From positions 1-56,323 of the forward strand of contig JAKPKV010000053.1 of NCBI GenBank assembly GCA_029553475.1: 56,323 nucleotides of DNA, written 5' to 3'. Shown here in pieces: positions 44,350 to 53,326 of this stretch; the first letter of the stretch is position 1; each line of letters begins with the position of its first letter. Position numbers and translations under genes: made by a program. A model generated the notes under the pieces. It ran no database searches. It saw nothing but the letters and a program-made list of their open reading frames with translations, and was not told the DNA's origin. The DNA is from Armatimonadota bacterium (lineage in GTDB: Bacteria > Armatimonadota > Hebobacteria > CAIYQO01).

Positions 44350-45561
44350 TTACGCGGGCGCCGCGGCCGGCATAGCCTCCAGAATCTGAGTGAGCATCGC
44401 CAGCGCGTCATCCACCTGCGCGGGCGTGCAGATCAGGGCGGGCAGCAGCCGCAGCATGCCGTCGCCCACGGTGAGGAGCAGCAGGCCGGCGTCCTGCGCG
44501 CGGCGTTTGACCTCGGCGGCCACCGGCGCGCCCAGATCCACCGCCGCCATGCAGCCCATCACCCGAAAATCCGTGACGAGCGCGTGCCGCGCCCGCAGCG
44601 CCGCCAGGCCGTCGCGCAGGTGCGCGCCGATGGCCGCCGCCCGCGCCGGCAGATCTTCGTCAATGATGGTGCTGACGGCGGCATACGCCGCGGCCGCCAC
44701 CAGCGCGGAGCCGCCGAAGGTGGTGGCGTGATCGCCCCGCTGGAAGGCGGAGGCGACGGCCTCCTTCGCGAGCATGGCGCCGATGGGCGCTCCGCCGCCC
44801 AGCGCTTTCGACAGCGTGAGGATATCCGGTTCAATGCCGTAGTGCTGGTAGGCAAACAGCGCGCCCGTGCGGCCCAGGCCCGTCTGCACTTCGTCGAGAA
44901 TCAGCACCGCGCCGCGCTCGTCGCAGCGCCGCCGCACGCCCGCCAGATACTCCGGCGTCGCGGGGTAGACGCCGCTTTCGCCGAGCACCGGCTCCAGCAT
45001 CACCGCGCAGGTGCGGTCGGTGATGGCGGCGTCCATGGCGGCCAGGTCATTGTAAGGCACGTGCGAAAAGCCGGGCACCAGCGGGGCGAAGCCCTGCTGG
45101 TACTTCGGCTGGCCGGTGGCGGTCATGGCGGCGAAGGTGCGCCCGTGGAAGGACTGCCAGGCCGTGACCACTTCCACCCGCGCGGCGCTGTCGCGCGTGC
45201 CGTGTTTGCGCGCGAGCTTGATGGCCGCCTCGTTCGCCTCGCTGCCGCTGTTGCTGAAGAACACGCGCGGGCAGGCGCAGTGGCTGGTCAACAGCCGCGC
45301 CAGCTTCGCCTGGGGCTCGGTGTAGTAGTCGTTCGAGGTATGGATGAGCAGGCCGGCCTGTTCGCGAATCGCCGCCACCACGCGCGGGTGGCAGTGGCCG
45401 AGGGCGTTCACCGCGCGCCCGCCGCTGCAGAAATCCAAGTAGCGCCGCCCCGCGTCGTCCCAGACATACATGCCCTCGCCCCGCGTCACCATCAGCGGCG
45501 TGCGGGTGTAGAGAGTGAACAGGCACTCGTCATCAATCCGTTGGGCGTCGGGGAGCTTCAT
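44350..45561 (-). CDS. argD: Class III aminotransferase, acetylornithine aminotransferase-like
   Basis: 403 residues of PLP fold type I. Landmarks are NALGHCHPRVVAAI, FFSNSGSEANEAAIKLARK, ILDEVQTGLGRTGALFA and the lysine that binds PLP in LTLSKALGGGAPIGAM. The closest group is ArgD, which makes N-acetylornithine in arginine synthesis, and this would supply substrate for the arginine-derived polyamine pathway elsewhere in the window. Related enzymes (ornithine, succinylornithine or GABA aminotransferases) share these motifs, so the substrate is inferred. Confidence 0.88.
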   Translation of the reverse strand: MKLPDAQRIDDECLFTLYTRTPLMVTRGEGMYVWDDAGRRYLDFCSGGRAVNALGHCHPRVVAAIREQAGLLIHTSNDYYTEPQAKLARLLTSHCACPRVFFSNSGSEANEAAIKLARKHGTRDSAARVEVVTAWQSFHGRTFAAMTATGQPKYQQGFAPLVPGFSHVPYNDLAAMDAAITDRTCAVMLEPVLGESGVYPATPEYLAGVRRRCDERGAVLILDEVQTGLGRTGALFAYQHYGIEPDILTLSKALGGGAPIGAMLAKEAVASAFQRGDHATTFGGSALVAAAAYAAVSTIIDEDLPARAAAIGAHLRDGLAALRARHALVTDFRVMGCMAAVDLGAPVAAEVKRRAQDAGLLLLTVGDGMLRLLPALICTPAQVDDALAMLTQILEAMPAAAPA

Positions 45562-45727
45562 TCACCAACCTTTGCGCACAGAAAATAAGCTGTCTAACAA
45601 TAAAACATTAACGGCTGAGTGTCAAATCGCTTCCCCGGTCGGTGAGCGGCGCCGCCCCCGTTCCCGGCGGGGAATTTCGGGGTTTGTGGTGCCGGCACGA
45701 CACGGCGAGGGCCGGGGAAGGCGGCGG

Positions 45728-46192
45728 TCAGCGCAGCGCGAAGCGCGTGTCGCCGACGCTCAACCGGTCGCCGGGGGTGACCCGCGTGGGCGCCAGCAGG
45801 GGTTCGTCGTTCAGCAGCGTGCCGTTGGTGCTGCCGGTGTCTTCCACGAACCAGTCGCCGGCCTGCGCGTAGAGGCGCGCGTGCTGCTTGGAGACGGTGG
45901 GGCTGGGGATGACGATCTGGCAGCCGGGATCGCGGCCGATGGTGAGCGTGCCGACGAGGGGGAACTCGCGGCCGGTGGTCGGCAGCGGGCCGGCCTGGTA
46001 GGCCAGCGTGCGCACGCGGCGGCCGGGGGCCGGCGTGCGCGGCGTCTCCGGCTTCGGCTCGGGCGCGGCGGCGGCCGCCGGGTCGCCGGCGGCGCGCAGG
46101 TCCGCGCGCAGCGTCAGCATCAGCGCGAGCACGAGCAGGAGCAGCACGCCCATCATGGCGAGGCGCAGTATCCAGATGATCAGTTCGAGCAT
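45728..46192 (-). CDS. Membrane-anchored FHA-domain protein
   Basis: 154 residues. One membrane helix (about 5-28) is followed by a proline/alanine-rich linker and a forkhead-associated domain with TIGRDPGCQIVIPSPTVSKQHARL and DTGSTNGTLLND, the residues that bind phosphothreonine. It probably reads Ser/Thr-kinase signals at the membrane; no kinase gene is adjacent. GGAGGAC before ATG 46192 fixes the start. It lies 87 nt after the radical SAM gene on the same strand. Confidence 0.9.
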   Translation of the reverse strand: MLELIIWILRLAMMGVLLLLVLALMLTLRADLRAAGDPAAAAAPEPKPETPRTPAPGRRVRTLAYQAGPLPTTGREFPLVGTLTIGRDPGCQIVIPSPTVSKQHARLYAQAGDWFVEDTGSTNGTLLNDEPLLAPTRVTPGDRLSVGDTRFALR

Positions 46193-46279
46193 GCCGCGAC
46201 GTCCTCCGGGCGGATGTGATCGCCGGTCCCGCCGGTTCGCACTCCATTATAGCGCACAACGGCGCGCCGGCAAAGCGCG

Positions 46280-47809
46280 TCACCCGGCGGGCGCCGCGTC
46301 GCCGTCGGCGGGGCGCGTCGCGCCGATGTGCGCCCAGAGGAGCGGCGCGTCGGCGGGGAGGGCGGCCAGCGCGTACGGCGCGGGATCCAGGCCGGCCTCG
46401 CGGAACGCCGCGTCCCAGCGCGCGGGGGTGTCCCCCGGCTCCAGGCGGGCCAGCGCCGGGGCCAGCGCGCGCCCGCCGCGCGCCAGCACGCCCTGCCAGA
46501 AGGACCAGCGCGGCGATTCCGCGTGGAGGGCGGCGTACCCGCGCAGCGCCGCGCGGACCGTCCGGAGGCGACGGTCCGCCTCCTCGGGGGCGATCATCGG
46601 CTGGCGGGCGAAGGGGGTGCCGGGTTTGGGCACGAACGTGGCGCAGCCCACCGTCACCCGCATGCCGCTCTCCGCCGCCAGCCGCCGCGCCAGCGCGGGG
46701 ATGGCGGCCACGTCCTCCGGCGTCTCGCCGGGCAGGCCGATGATGAAATACAGCTTCAGGTTGGGGATGCCCGCCGCGCGGGCGCGGATCGCTGCCGCCA
46801 GCAGCGCGTCATCGGTCACGGCTTTCCCCGCCTGGCGGCGCAGGGCTTCGCGCCCGGCTTCCGGGGCGAGGGTGATGGTGCGCAGCCCGCCGCGCGCCAG
46901 CAGCGCCAGCAGCGCGTCGGTGAGGCGGTCCGCGCGCATGGAGGCCGGCGCCGGCTCCCCGCCGCGCGCCAGAATCGCCTCGCACAGCGGGAGAATCGCC
47001 GGGTGGTCGGTGACGGAGGCGCCGATGAGCCCGATGCGGGTGCGCTCCCGGCGCAGCCGCTCGATGGCCGGCAGCAGCGCCTCCAGCGACCGCCAGCGCG
47101 CCGGGCGGTAGACGTGGCTGGCGACGCAAAAGCGGCAGCCATACGGGCAGCCGCGGCTCACTTCCACCAGCCCCATATCGCCGAACTCCGTCCGGCGGGT
47201 GAACACCTGCGTGGCGAGGGGCTCGCGGTCGAGATCGCGCACCAGCAGGCGCGCGGTGGGGTGGGGACCGCGCGCCGGCAGATAGAGGCCGGGCAGCGCG
47301 GCGAGCGCCGCCGCGTCGCCGGCGCGGGCGGCTTCCCACAGGCCGTCCACCAGCGGGTCGAGGATGTCTTCCGCTTCGCCCACCACGGCGGCGTCGAGGA
47401 AGGGGGCAATCGGCTCCGGATTATAGCTGACGGTGGCGCCACCGGCGATCACCAGCGGCCCCGCGCGCTCCGCGGCGAACGGCTCCACGCCGCCCCGCCG
47501 CAGCATCGCCGGCAGGTGCGGGTAGTCCAGCTCGAAGGAGACGGAGAACGCCACCACGTCCATGGCGGCGAGCAGCGTGCCGCTTTCCAGCGTGCGCAGC
47601 GGCCCGGGCGCGTCCGGCAGGAAGGCGCGCTCGCAGACGACGTCCGCGCGGGCGTTGAACAGGCGGTACAGCGACTGGAACCCCAGGTTGGACATCCCGA
47701 TGGCGTAGGTGTTGGGGTAGAGGAGGGCGATGCGCAGCCTGCCGCCGTGATCCTTGCGCATCACGCCGGTCTCGTCCAGCACGGGCTGCGGGCGACTGCG
47801 ACGGGCCAT
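46280..47809 (-). CDS. B12-binding-type radical SAM protein
   Basis: 509 residues. The N-terminal cobalamin-binding-like fold has LLYPNTYAIGMSNLGFQSLY, typical of the TIGR03960-type group often found with rRNA or ribosome-linked genes. The radical SAM cysteines are C221, C225 and C228 (CPYGCRFC), followed by a GASVTDHP stretch and a TIM-barrel core. The substrate is unknown. ATG 47809 is chosen because CATACT lies seven nt upstream and an MARR start is usual; a longer frame begins at 47869. The C-terminal region does not carry a TRAM-like pattern. Confidence 0.88.
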   Translation of the reverse strand: MARRSRPQPVLDETGVMRKDHGGRLRIALLYPNTYAIGMSNLGFQSLYRLFNARADVVCERAFLPDAPGPLRTLESGTLLAAMDVVAFSVSFELDYPHLPAMLRRGGVEPFAAERAGPLVIAGGATVSYNPEPIAPFLDAAVVGEAEDILDPLVDGLWEAARAGDAAALAALPGLYLPARGPHPTARLLVRDLDREPLATQVFTRRTEFGDMGLVEVSRGCPYGCRFCVASHVYRPARWRSLEALLPAIERLRRERTRIGLIGASVTDHPAILPLCEAILARGGEPAPASMRADRLTDALLALLARGGLRTITLAPEAGREALRRQAGKAVTDDALLAAAIRARAAGIPNLKLYFIIGLPGETPEDVAAIPALARRLAAESGMRVTVGCATFVPKPGTPFARQPMIAPEEADRRLRTVRAALRGYAALHAESPRWSFWQGVLARGGRALAPALARLEPGDTPARWDAAFREAGLDPAPYALAALPADAPLLWAHIGATRPADGDAAPAG

Positions 47810-47914
47810 CGCGCCCAGTATGCCACAAATCGCGGGAGAGCGGGAGGGAAGCAAACGCGCCGCGCCCACTGCGCGGGGCAGCGGGCGCGGTGAGCGCGGT
47901 CGGCCGGGTCAGCG

Positions 47915-48376
47915 TTAGAGTTGGTCGAACGTGACCCCATCCTCGACTGTGGTCAGGGCATCCTGGGCCGCCGGGACCTTCACGGAGCCATCCGCGGTGG
48001 TGTAGAGCCAGTGATCGGTCACCGTGGCGCTCGTCTGGCTGGAGAACGGGTTCTTCGGGATGCCGGTGCCGCCGATGCCGCCCTTCGGGGTCAGGTACGG
48101 GCCTTTGTAACTATCGGCGGGGGTACCCGTGGGGTCAGAACCGGAAGTGGCGACCAGGTCAGCCAGGGCAGCCGGATAGATGCCGGTGTCGGACTGGAAC
48201 TGCTCAATGGCGTTGCGCAGCTGCTGCAGGTTGCCTTTGAGCGCGGATTCTTTCGCCTTGCGGCCGGCCCCGAGTAGGCGGGGAACGACGATCAGGGCGA
48301 GGATCGCGATCACGGAGATCACGATCAGCAGTTCAATGAGGGTAAACCCTCGGCGGCGCGCGCGTTTCGTCTGCAT
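47915..48376 (-). CDS. GspG-like type II secretion/type IV pseudopilin 1
   Basis: 153 residues. A prepilin leader is cleaved after G10, giving FTLIELLIVISVIAILALIVVPRLLGAGRKAKESAL with the conserved glutamate at mature position 5. The globular part has LRNAIEQFQSDTGIYPAALADLV and the YKGPYLTPKGG ... NPF region typical of major pseudopilins. It would assemble into a short pilus that pushes substrates through a type II secretion system; no other gsp gene is nearby. A similar gene lies upstream, 211 nt away. Confidence 0.88.
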   Translation of the reverse strand: MQTKRARRRGFTLIELLIVISVIAILALIVVPRLLGAGRKAKESALKGNLQQLRNAIEQFQSDTGIYPAALADLVATSGSDPTGTPADSYKGPYLTPKGGIGGTGIPKNPFSSQTSATVTDHWLYTTADGSVKVPAAQDALTTVEDGVTFDQL

Positions 48377-48587
48377 GTAACGTCCTCCTCATCCAAGGTG
48401 ATAATCTGCGTGGTCTGCCGCTGTCCCGTGGTGGGAGTCGGCGGCTACTTGCCCTTCTAGAGCCAGTATTCCATAGTAGCGATAAATCTTCACAAGCAGC
48501 GGCAAATATTCACAACCCGATGGCGGTTTTTTCTACATCGGCGGATTTTTCGCCCGGCGCTTCCCGCCGGCGCCGGCGCGGCGCGGT

Positions 48588-49061
48588 TTATAGGTCACGG
48601 TAATACGTGTTGCCGTCCAGCGTGACCCAGGCATCCGCCTGCTGCGCGGGGGGCACGCCGACGGTGCCCTGGGTGGCGTCGTATTCCCAATGCGCGTCAA
48701 TATCCGTGCTCCGTTGGTCGGCGAAGGGGTTTTTGGGCAGGCCGTCGCCGCCGATGCCGCCCGGCGAGCTGAGGTACGGACCTTTGTAAGTATCCGTGGG
48801 AATGTCCGCCGTGACATCGGCTTCCGCGGGCGCGATCAGGTCGTGCAACGAGGCCGGCATGCGGTTGGTGTCCGCGAAAAATTGCGAAATGGCCGTGCGC
48901 ATAGTATGCAGATTATCGCGCAAGGTGGCTTCGCGCGCTCGCCGCGCCGCGCCCAGCATGCGCGGAACGACGATGAGCGCCAGCAACGCGATGACGACGA
49001 TGACGATGAGCAGCTCGATGAGCGTGAAGCCGCGGCCGCCCGGTGGCCTGATCCGCCACAT
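48588..49061 (-). CDS. GspG-like pseudopilin 2
   Basis: 157 residues, paralogue of the next gene downstream. The leader is cleaved after G11 and the mature part starts FTLIELLIVIVVIALLALIVVPRMLGAARRA. LRDNLHTMRTAISQFFADTNRMPASLHDLIAPAEAD, YKGPYLSSPGG and LPKNPFADQR repeat the GspG layout. The two differ enough to be separate subunits rather than a recent duplication. A ribosome site (GGGAGG) precedes ATG 49061. Confidence 0.87.
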   Translation of the reverse strand: MWRIRPPGGRGFTLIELLIVIVVIALLALIVVPRMLGAARRAREATLRDNLHTMRTAISQFFADTNRMPASLHDLIAPAEADVTADIPTDTYKGPYLSSPGGIGGDGLPKNPFADQRSTDIDAHWEYDATQGTVGVPPAQQADAWVTLDGNTYYRDL

Positions 49062-49191
49062 GAATCATTCCTCCCGTAGGTAGGCATGCGAAAAATGTGT
49101 GCCTAGGGTACTCCATCGTCATTATACCATATTCCGACATGGCCGCAACTCACCCGGTGAGGAATCGCCTTGCTGGCGTGCGGACGAGGGG

Positions 49192-49677
49192 TCACGGTGA
49201 ACGCGGGGGGACGACGTGCGGGCCGAAGCGGCCCGCGCGCACCCACTCGCGGGCGTCGTGCGTGCTCAGATACTGTTCCGCGGGCGTATACCCCGCGCGC
49301 CAGATGTCCAGCCGGTCCGCGTCCCAGCAGGCGCCGATCGTCGGGTCCTCGGAACGGAAGCCGGAGGTGTGATGGATGCAGGCGAACGCCAGCCGCGTGA
49401 AATCGGCGTCCGGCAGGTCGAACCATTCCCCGCGCAGCCGCGCCGCCAGCGCCGCGCCGCGCGCGCCGTGAGCGGGATCAACGCCGTCAGTGTCCCGGCA
49501 GACATCATGGAAGACGGCGAAGAGGCGGACGACGACGAGATGCCCCCCGTTGCCCGCCGCCAGCGCCACGGCGTGGCGCTCCACCCGCCGCCAGTGATCG
49601 GGGCCGTGCAGCGAATGCGTGCCCAGCGCGAAGCGGCCGGTAAGATGTGCCCGGAGTTGGGTCCAGTTGATGTCCAT
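49192..49677 (-). CDS. HD-domain phosphohydrolase-like protein
   Basis: 161 residues. The HD metal ligands are H27/H31 (HGPDHWRRVERHA), the dyad in FAVFHDVCRD, and a later HH in CIHHTSGF with D in CWDADRLD. Such small HD proteins are often nucleotide phosphohydrolases, but the substrate is unknown. No ribosome site as strong as elsewhere precedes ATG 49677. A GGGGACAG repeat follows in the gap upstream, so it is probably its own unit. Confidence 0.83.
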   Translation of the reverse strand: MDINWTQLRAHLTGRFALGTHSLHGPDHWRRVERHAVALAAGNGGHLVVVRLFAVFHDVCRDTDGVDPAHGARGAALAARLRGEWFDLPDADFTRLAFACIHHTSGFRSEDPTIGACWDADRLDIWRAGYTPAEQYLSTHDAREWVRAGRFGPHVVPPRSP

Positions 49678-49699
49678 ACTACGGTGCTTTCATGCGAAA

Positions 49700-49766
49700 A
49701 TGGGGACAGTCCCGGTGATGAGCTTGTGGATCACATGCTACCGACAGTCAGGGGGACAGTCCCCAT
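49700..49766. repeat. Inverted pair of GGGGACAGTCCC sequences
   Basis: ATGGGGACAGTCCC (49700-49713) and GGGGGACAGTCCCCAT (49751-49766) form a near-perfect inverted pair about 38 nt apart, between the HD and glycosidase genes. Related to the hairpin at 31247-31265. Confidence 0.6.
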
Positions 49767-49798
49767 GTTGCGTCCGTGCGGGAATCCCGCTTACAGTT

Positions 49799-52153
49799 TT
49801 ACCCGCTCAGCGTGAACAGGAACGTCTCCGGCGGTGAGACGGTGACGCGGATCTCCGTCAGGGGATCACCGATCACCTCACGCGTGAGGGCGTTCGTCAC
49901 CGTGCAGGGGCGCGGCAGCGCGATCACGCGCGGGCCGGCCTTCACGCTGTGCAGCGCGACGAAGGCGTCGCTGGCGTAGATCACGTCATCCTGCTCGCAC
50001 CAGATGTGGCAGCCGGCATAGCGGGCGGCGGCGCGCAGCAGATTGGCGGGCAGCGGCATGGCGCTGCTGAAGAGCAGGGCGTAATCCCCGGCGCCGCGCG
50101 CCCCCGGCGCGCCGTTGCCGGCGGCGCCCGCCCCCATCTCCTTGAGGAAAAGGCCGGTGCGATGGATGAACCAGCAGGCGTTGGCATGGCCCAGCGGCAC
50201 CCCGCCGGCGTTTTCGACCGCCCACTCCTGCGGCACCAGCGTCGGGCCGTAGGCCATGCGGTCGCCGTACGTCAGGCTGGCGGGCAGCTCCGCGCTGATG
50301 GGGTGGCCGTGATCCTGCACGATGACGTGGCGCACGGTGGTGCGCGGGATCAGCTCCATCTCCACGTTGAAGAGCCGGGTGGCGCCGTCGGCGGAGAGGT
50401 GCGCCCCGTCGTGGATGCCGGTGGCCGGGCCGAAGATCGCCAGGTTGCCGTCGCGCAGCACGGTCGCGCGCAGCAGCGCCATCACCCGGTCATCCACCAC
50501 GAACAGGTTGGGGAACAGGTAGACTTTATACGGCGGGAAGCTCGCCTTCGCCAGATCGCTGAGCAGGAAGATGCGATACGGGACGCCGCAGTGCGCCAGC
50601 CCCAGCACGCGCTGCCAGATGACGGACAGCGCCTGGTAGCCGCCGGTGAAATCCTCGAAGAGCGCGCTCTCGTCGTCAATGATGAGCGCCACGGCGTCGC
50701 GCGTCTCGCGGTGCGGCGCGGTGTTCAGCCGGTCGAGCATCGGCACCAGCGTCGCGATGGTCCGGTGAATGCCGGGATCGTGGAAGTAGGAGCTGCCCAC
50801 GTTGCACCAATAGGATTGAATGCCGCGGGAGAGAGTGAGGGCGGCGTTGCGCAGCAGGCCGGCCTCCACTTCCTTTTCAGTGCGGAACGCGCCTTGCTCG
50901 CGCGCGCCGGCGCCCACGTAACAGCGCGCATCGTTCTCGATCACCATCGTCTTGCCGCGCAGCAGCAGCGAATCGGTCAGCCCTTCCGCTTCGTAGGCAA
51001 AACCCACGGTGCGCGCGGTATAGTCCGCCGGGGTGAAGATGAGATCAATGGCGGGCTCGTCGAGCAGGCGGCCGACGTCCCAGGAGCCGGAGAGCAGCAG
51101 GATGTGCGGGAAGCTGGCGATATCGCCGATGCCGTCGAAGTTGGAGAGGATGGGCCAGCCCATCAGCGGCTGCTTGCTGACGTCGAACCCGACCAGCCGC
51201 GTGACGCCGACCGCGGCGCAGGCGTGTTTGATCGCGCGCGCGATGAGCGTGAATTTATGCGTGAAGGCGTCGCGCATGAAGCGGCAGTAGTCCTGCTCGC
51301 GCGGGGCATTGCCCGCCTCCAGCCAGTGAAAATATCCGGTGATGCCCGCCGGCACGTTCGCCGGCATCTTCGCGCTCACGGGGTCGCCCTTCAGCGTGGG
51401 CGCGGCGGCGCGGCGCCGCTCCCGCCACGCGCGGTCCGTCGGCACGCTCACGGCGGCGTGGGTCAGGCCGTCCGCGCCCCACGCCGCCGCCAGCGCCGCA
51501 TCCGTGGCATACCGCTCGCGCGCCCACGCGCGAAAACCCGCGGCATTCGCCGGCGAGCAATCGAAAAATTTGCCAAAACAGTTCAGCGGCAGCAGGCCCT
51601 CGCCGTACGGCGCGTCCAGGTAGCCGACGATGCGATCCCCCCAGGGCATGCCCTCGCACCAGCGCACCAGCGCCCCGCAGAAGGCGGCGACATCCCGCAG
51701 GTACCGGTTGGAAGCGAGGCTGGCGTCCGCGTATGTTTTGCCGTCTTCGTCCGTCTGCATCTCCGCGGGGTGGGCTTCCGCCCATGCTTTCGGCACCGTG
51801 GAGCTGAAGCGGATGACGAACAGCGCGTCCGGCACGTGCGCCAGGATGAACGCCGCCTGCTCGGCCAGCGGCAGGCGGTGGGGACGCCACTCGCCCTCCC
51901 GCGGCGGCTGCACGGGGAAGCCCCAACATGGCCCCGTCTCCTCCGGGGTCGGCGAGAGGTAATAGACCGTCACCCCGCTCTCGATGAACTCCAGCACCCG
52001 GTCCTTCCAGTCGTTCCAGGTGATGTAGTCGCAGTACGCGGCCTGCGAGACGGGCCGGCCATCGTGCATGATGACGGGCCGCCCGTCACAATACTGGATC
52101 AGGTCCGCCGTGGTGGAGGGGACGGGATCGAGCTGATACAGATAACCGGGCAT
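49799..52153 (-). CDS. GH42-like glycoside hydrolase (beta-galactosidase-type barrel)
   Basis: 784 residues. An N-terminal TIM-barrel region has a likely acid/base glutamate in DAPYGEG (E185) and a possible nucleophile in TMVIENDARCY (E406), positions that fit clan GH-A. From about 480 a Rossmann-like domain (VALIIDDESALFEDF, PYRIFLLSDL) matches the trimerisation domain of GH42 enzymes, and a C-terminal beta domain closes the protein. The substrate is unknown; the catalytic residues are inferred from spacing. No signal peptide, so intracellular. AGGAG precedes ATG 52153. Confidence 0.75.
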   Translation of the reverse strand: MPGYLYQLDPVPSTTADLIQYCDGRPVIMHDGRPVSQAAYCDYITWNDWKDRVLEFIESGVTVYYLSPTPEETGPCWGFPVQPPREGEWRPHRLPLAEQAAFILAHVPDALFVIRFSSTVPKAWAEAHPAEMQTDEDGKTYADASLASNRYLRDVAAFCGALVRWCEGMPWGDRIVGYLDAPYGEGLLPLNCFGKFFDCSPANAAGFRAWARERYATDAALAAAWGADGLTHAAVSVPTDRAWRERRRAAAPTLKGDPVSAKMPANVPAGITGYFHWLEAGNAPREQDYCRFMRDAFTHKFTLIARAIKHACAAVGVTRLVGFDVSKQPLMGWPILSNFDGIGDIASFPHILLLSGSWDVGRLLDEPAIDLIFTPADYTARTVGFAYEAEGLTDSLLLRGKTMVIENDARCYVGAGAREQGAFRTEKEVEAGLLRNAALTLSRGIQSYWCNVGSSYFHDPGIHRTIATLVPMLDRLNTAPHRETRDAVALIIDDESALFEDFTGGYQALSVIWQRVLGLAHCGVPYRIFLLSDLAKASFPPYKVYLFPNLFVVDDRVMALLRATVLRDGNLAIFGPATGIHDGAHLSADGATRLFNVEMELIPRTTVRHVIVQDHGHPISAELPASLTYGDRMAYGPTLVPQEWAVENAGGVPLGHANACWFIHRTGLFLKEMGAGAAGNGAPGARGAGDYALLFSSAMPLPANLLRAAARYAGCHIWCEQDDVIYASDAFVALHSVKAGPRVIALPRPCTVTNALTREVIGDPLTEIRVTVSPPETFLFTLSG

Positions 52154-52806
52154 GCGGCTGCTCCTGTGGTCAGGTGTGTTGAGCGCCTATTCGGCGCTGC
52201 CCGGCCGTTCCCTCTTGCCGCGCGGCGGGTAGCTGTAGCGGATTAGGGATGAGGTATCGCGGGCCGTCACGTTGCGCCTCGCTTCGCCATCTTGACCGGG
52301 GGCGCCCCACGGGAATCGGCCGGCGCCGACGCGGGCGGCGCGCCAGCGGACCCCGCAGGCAGCACCGGTCCCTTCGGGACATGGTGCGACCGGGCGCTGC
52401 CCGCGGGGTCCGCTGATGCGCCGTCCGTGGCTGGCGGGGGGTGATCCCTTCGGGATGACATCATCTCCTCTACCTCGTACGCCTATCTCCTATCTGTCGC
52501 GGGTTGTCACGCTGTATCGTGCCCTGCGAACCGACCGCTGGTAGAGAACGCCACGGCGGGCGTTCCCTACGATGGACTATGTGTAGCAAATCAGCCCAGG
52601 GTAGTCCGCGCCCTCCGCGGCGCGTGTGACCAAGCATGCGCAACCGTGTCCGGCACCACTATCATCGGGCACCAGCCTTCGCTAAAGCTTCGGCTGACAA
52701 GCGGTGGAGCAATGCGTCACCACGCGCCGCGGAGGGCGCGGACTACAAAGCAAGGTGCAACGTGACGACCCCCTCACCCCTAATCCCCAACCCCTACCTG
52801 TAGCGG
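52154..52806. repeat. 650-nt intergenic region filled with repeat copies
   Basis: No credible gene is present. 52257-52278 resembles the left end of the element at 21305, 52601-52672 is a reverse copy (about 93% over 72 bp) of its interior, and 52716-52769 repeats its right half. TGTCAC-bearing degenerate ends also occur near 52497-52530. The region looks like nested insertions of one miniature element. Confidence 0.65.
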
Positions 52807-53163
52807 TTACGTTTTCAAGCTCCCCACGGTCAGCCCGCGCGGCGCGGCGCCGGCCTCGGCGGCAGGGGGCGCGTCGCTCGCCGCGGCGTCTGCGAACTCC
52901 CGCGCCGCCTGCGCGGCGTGGTCGGCCTGGGTGGGGTCGAGCTGATACAGCAGCTGCGCGAACTCCACCAGGTGCTCCTTCTCCTCGTCCATGATGTGCG
53001 CGATGACGCGGCGCGCCACCGGGTTGTCGGTGGCGTCCAGGTGCGCCTGATACAGGTTGATCGCGTCCAGCTCCGCCGCCATATCCAGGCGAATCGCCTG
53101 TGCCAGCTCCGCGTCCGTCAGCGTCCGGCGCGCCATCCCCACAAACGGTTCGGTGAAATCCAT
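52807..53163 (-). CDS. Encapsulated ferritin (EncFtn-like) with C-terminal cargo tag
   Basis: 118 residues. It consists of two helices with the ferritin-like metal ligands MAAELDAINLYQAHLDA (E31) and DEEKEH (59-64), the layout of EncFtn proteins. A low-complexity linker (about 88-108) leads to GLTVGSLKT (111-118), which fits the short encapsulation peptide that docks cargo inside encapsulin shells. It oxidises and delivers iron for storage in the shell. No encapsulin shell gene is visible in the window. GAGGAG before ATG 53163 supports the start. Confidence 0.82.
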   Translation of the reverse strand: MDFTEPFVGMARRTLTDAELAQAIRLDMAAELDAINLYQAHLDATDNPVARRVIAHIMDEEKEHLVEFAQLLYQLDPTQADHAAQAAREFADAAASDAPPAAEAGAAPRGLTVGSLKT

Positions 53164-53326
53164 CGCGTGCTCCTCGCTCCCGTCGGGTCTCTGGTGAACG
53201 ATGTCCCGTCACGCCCAGTATGCCGCGCGTCCACGCGCGACCGTGTCGCGTTCCTCGCACGAAACGGGCGCGGCGCGGATTTTCCGCGGGGGTCTGTGCC
53301 GCCGGACGCGCTAGAATGAACACGCC

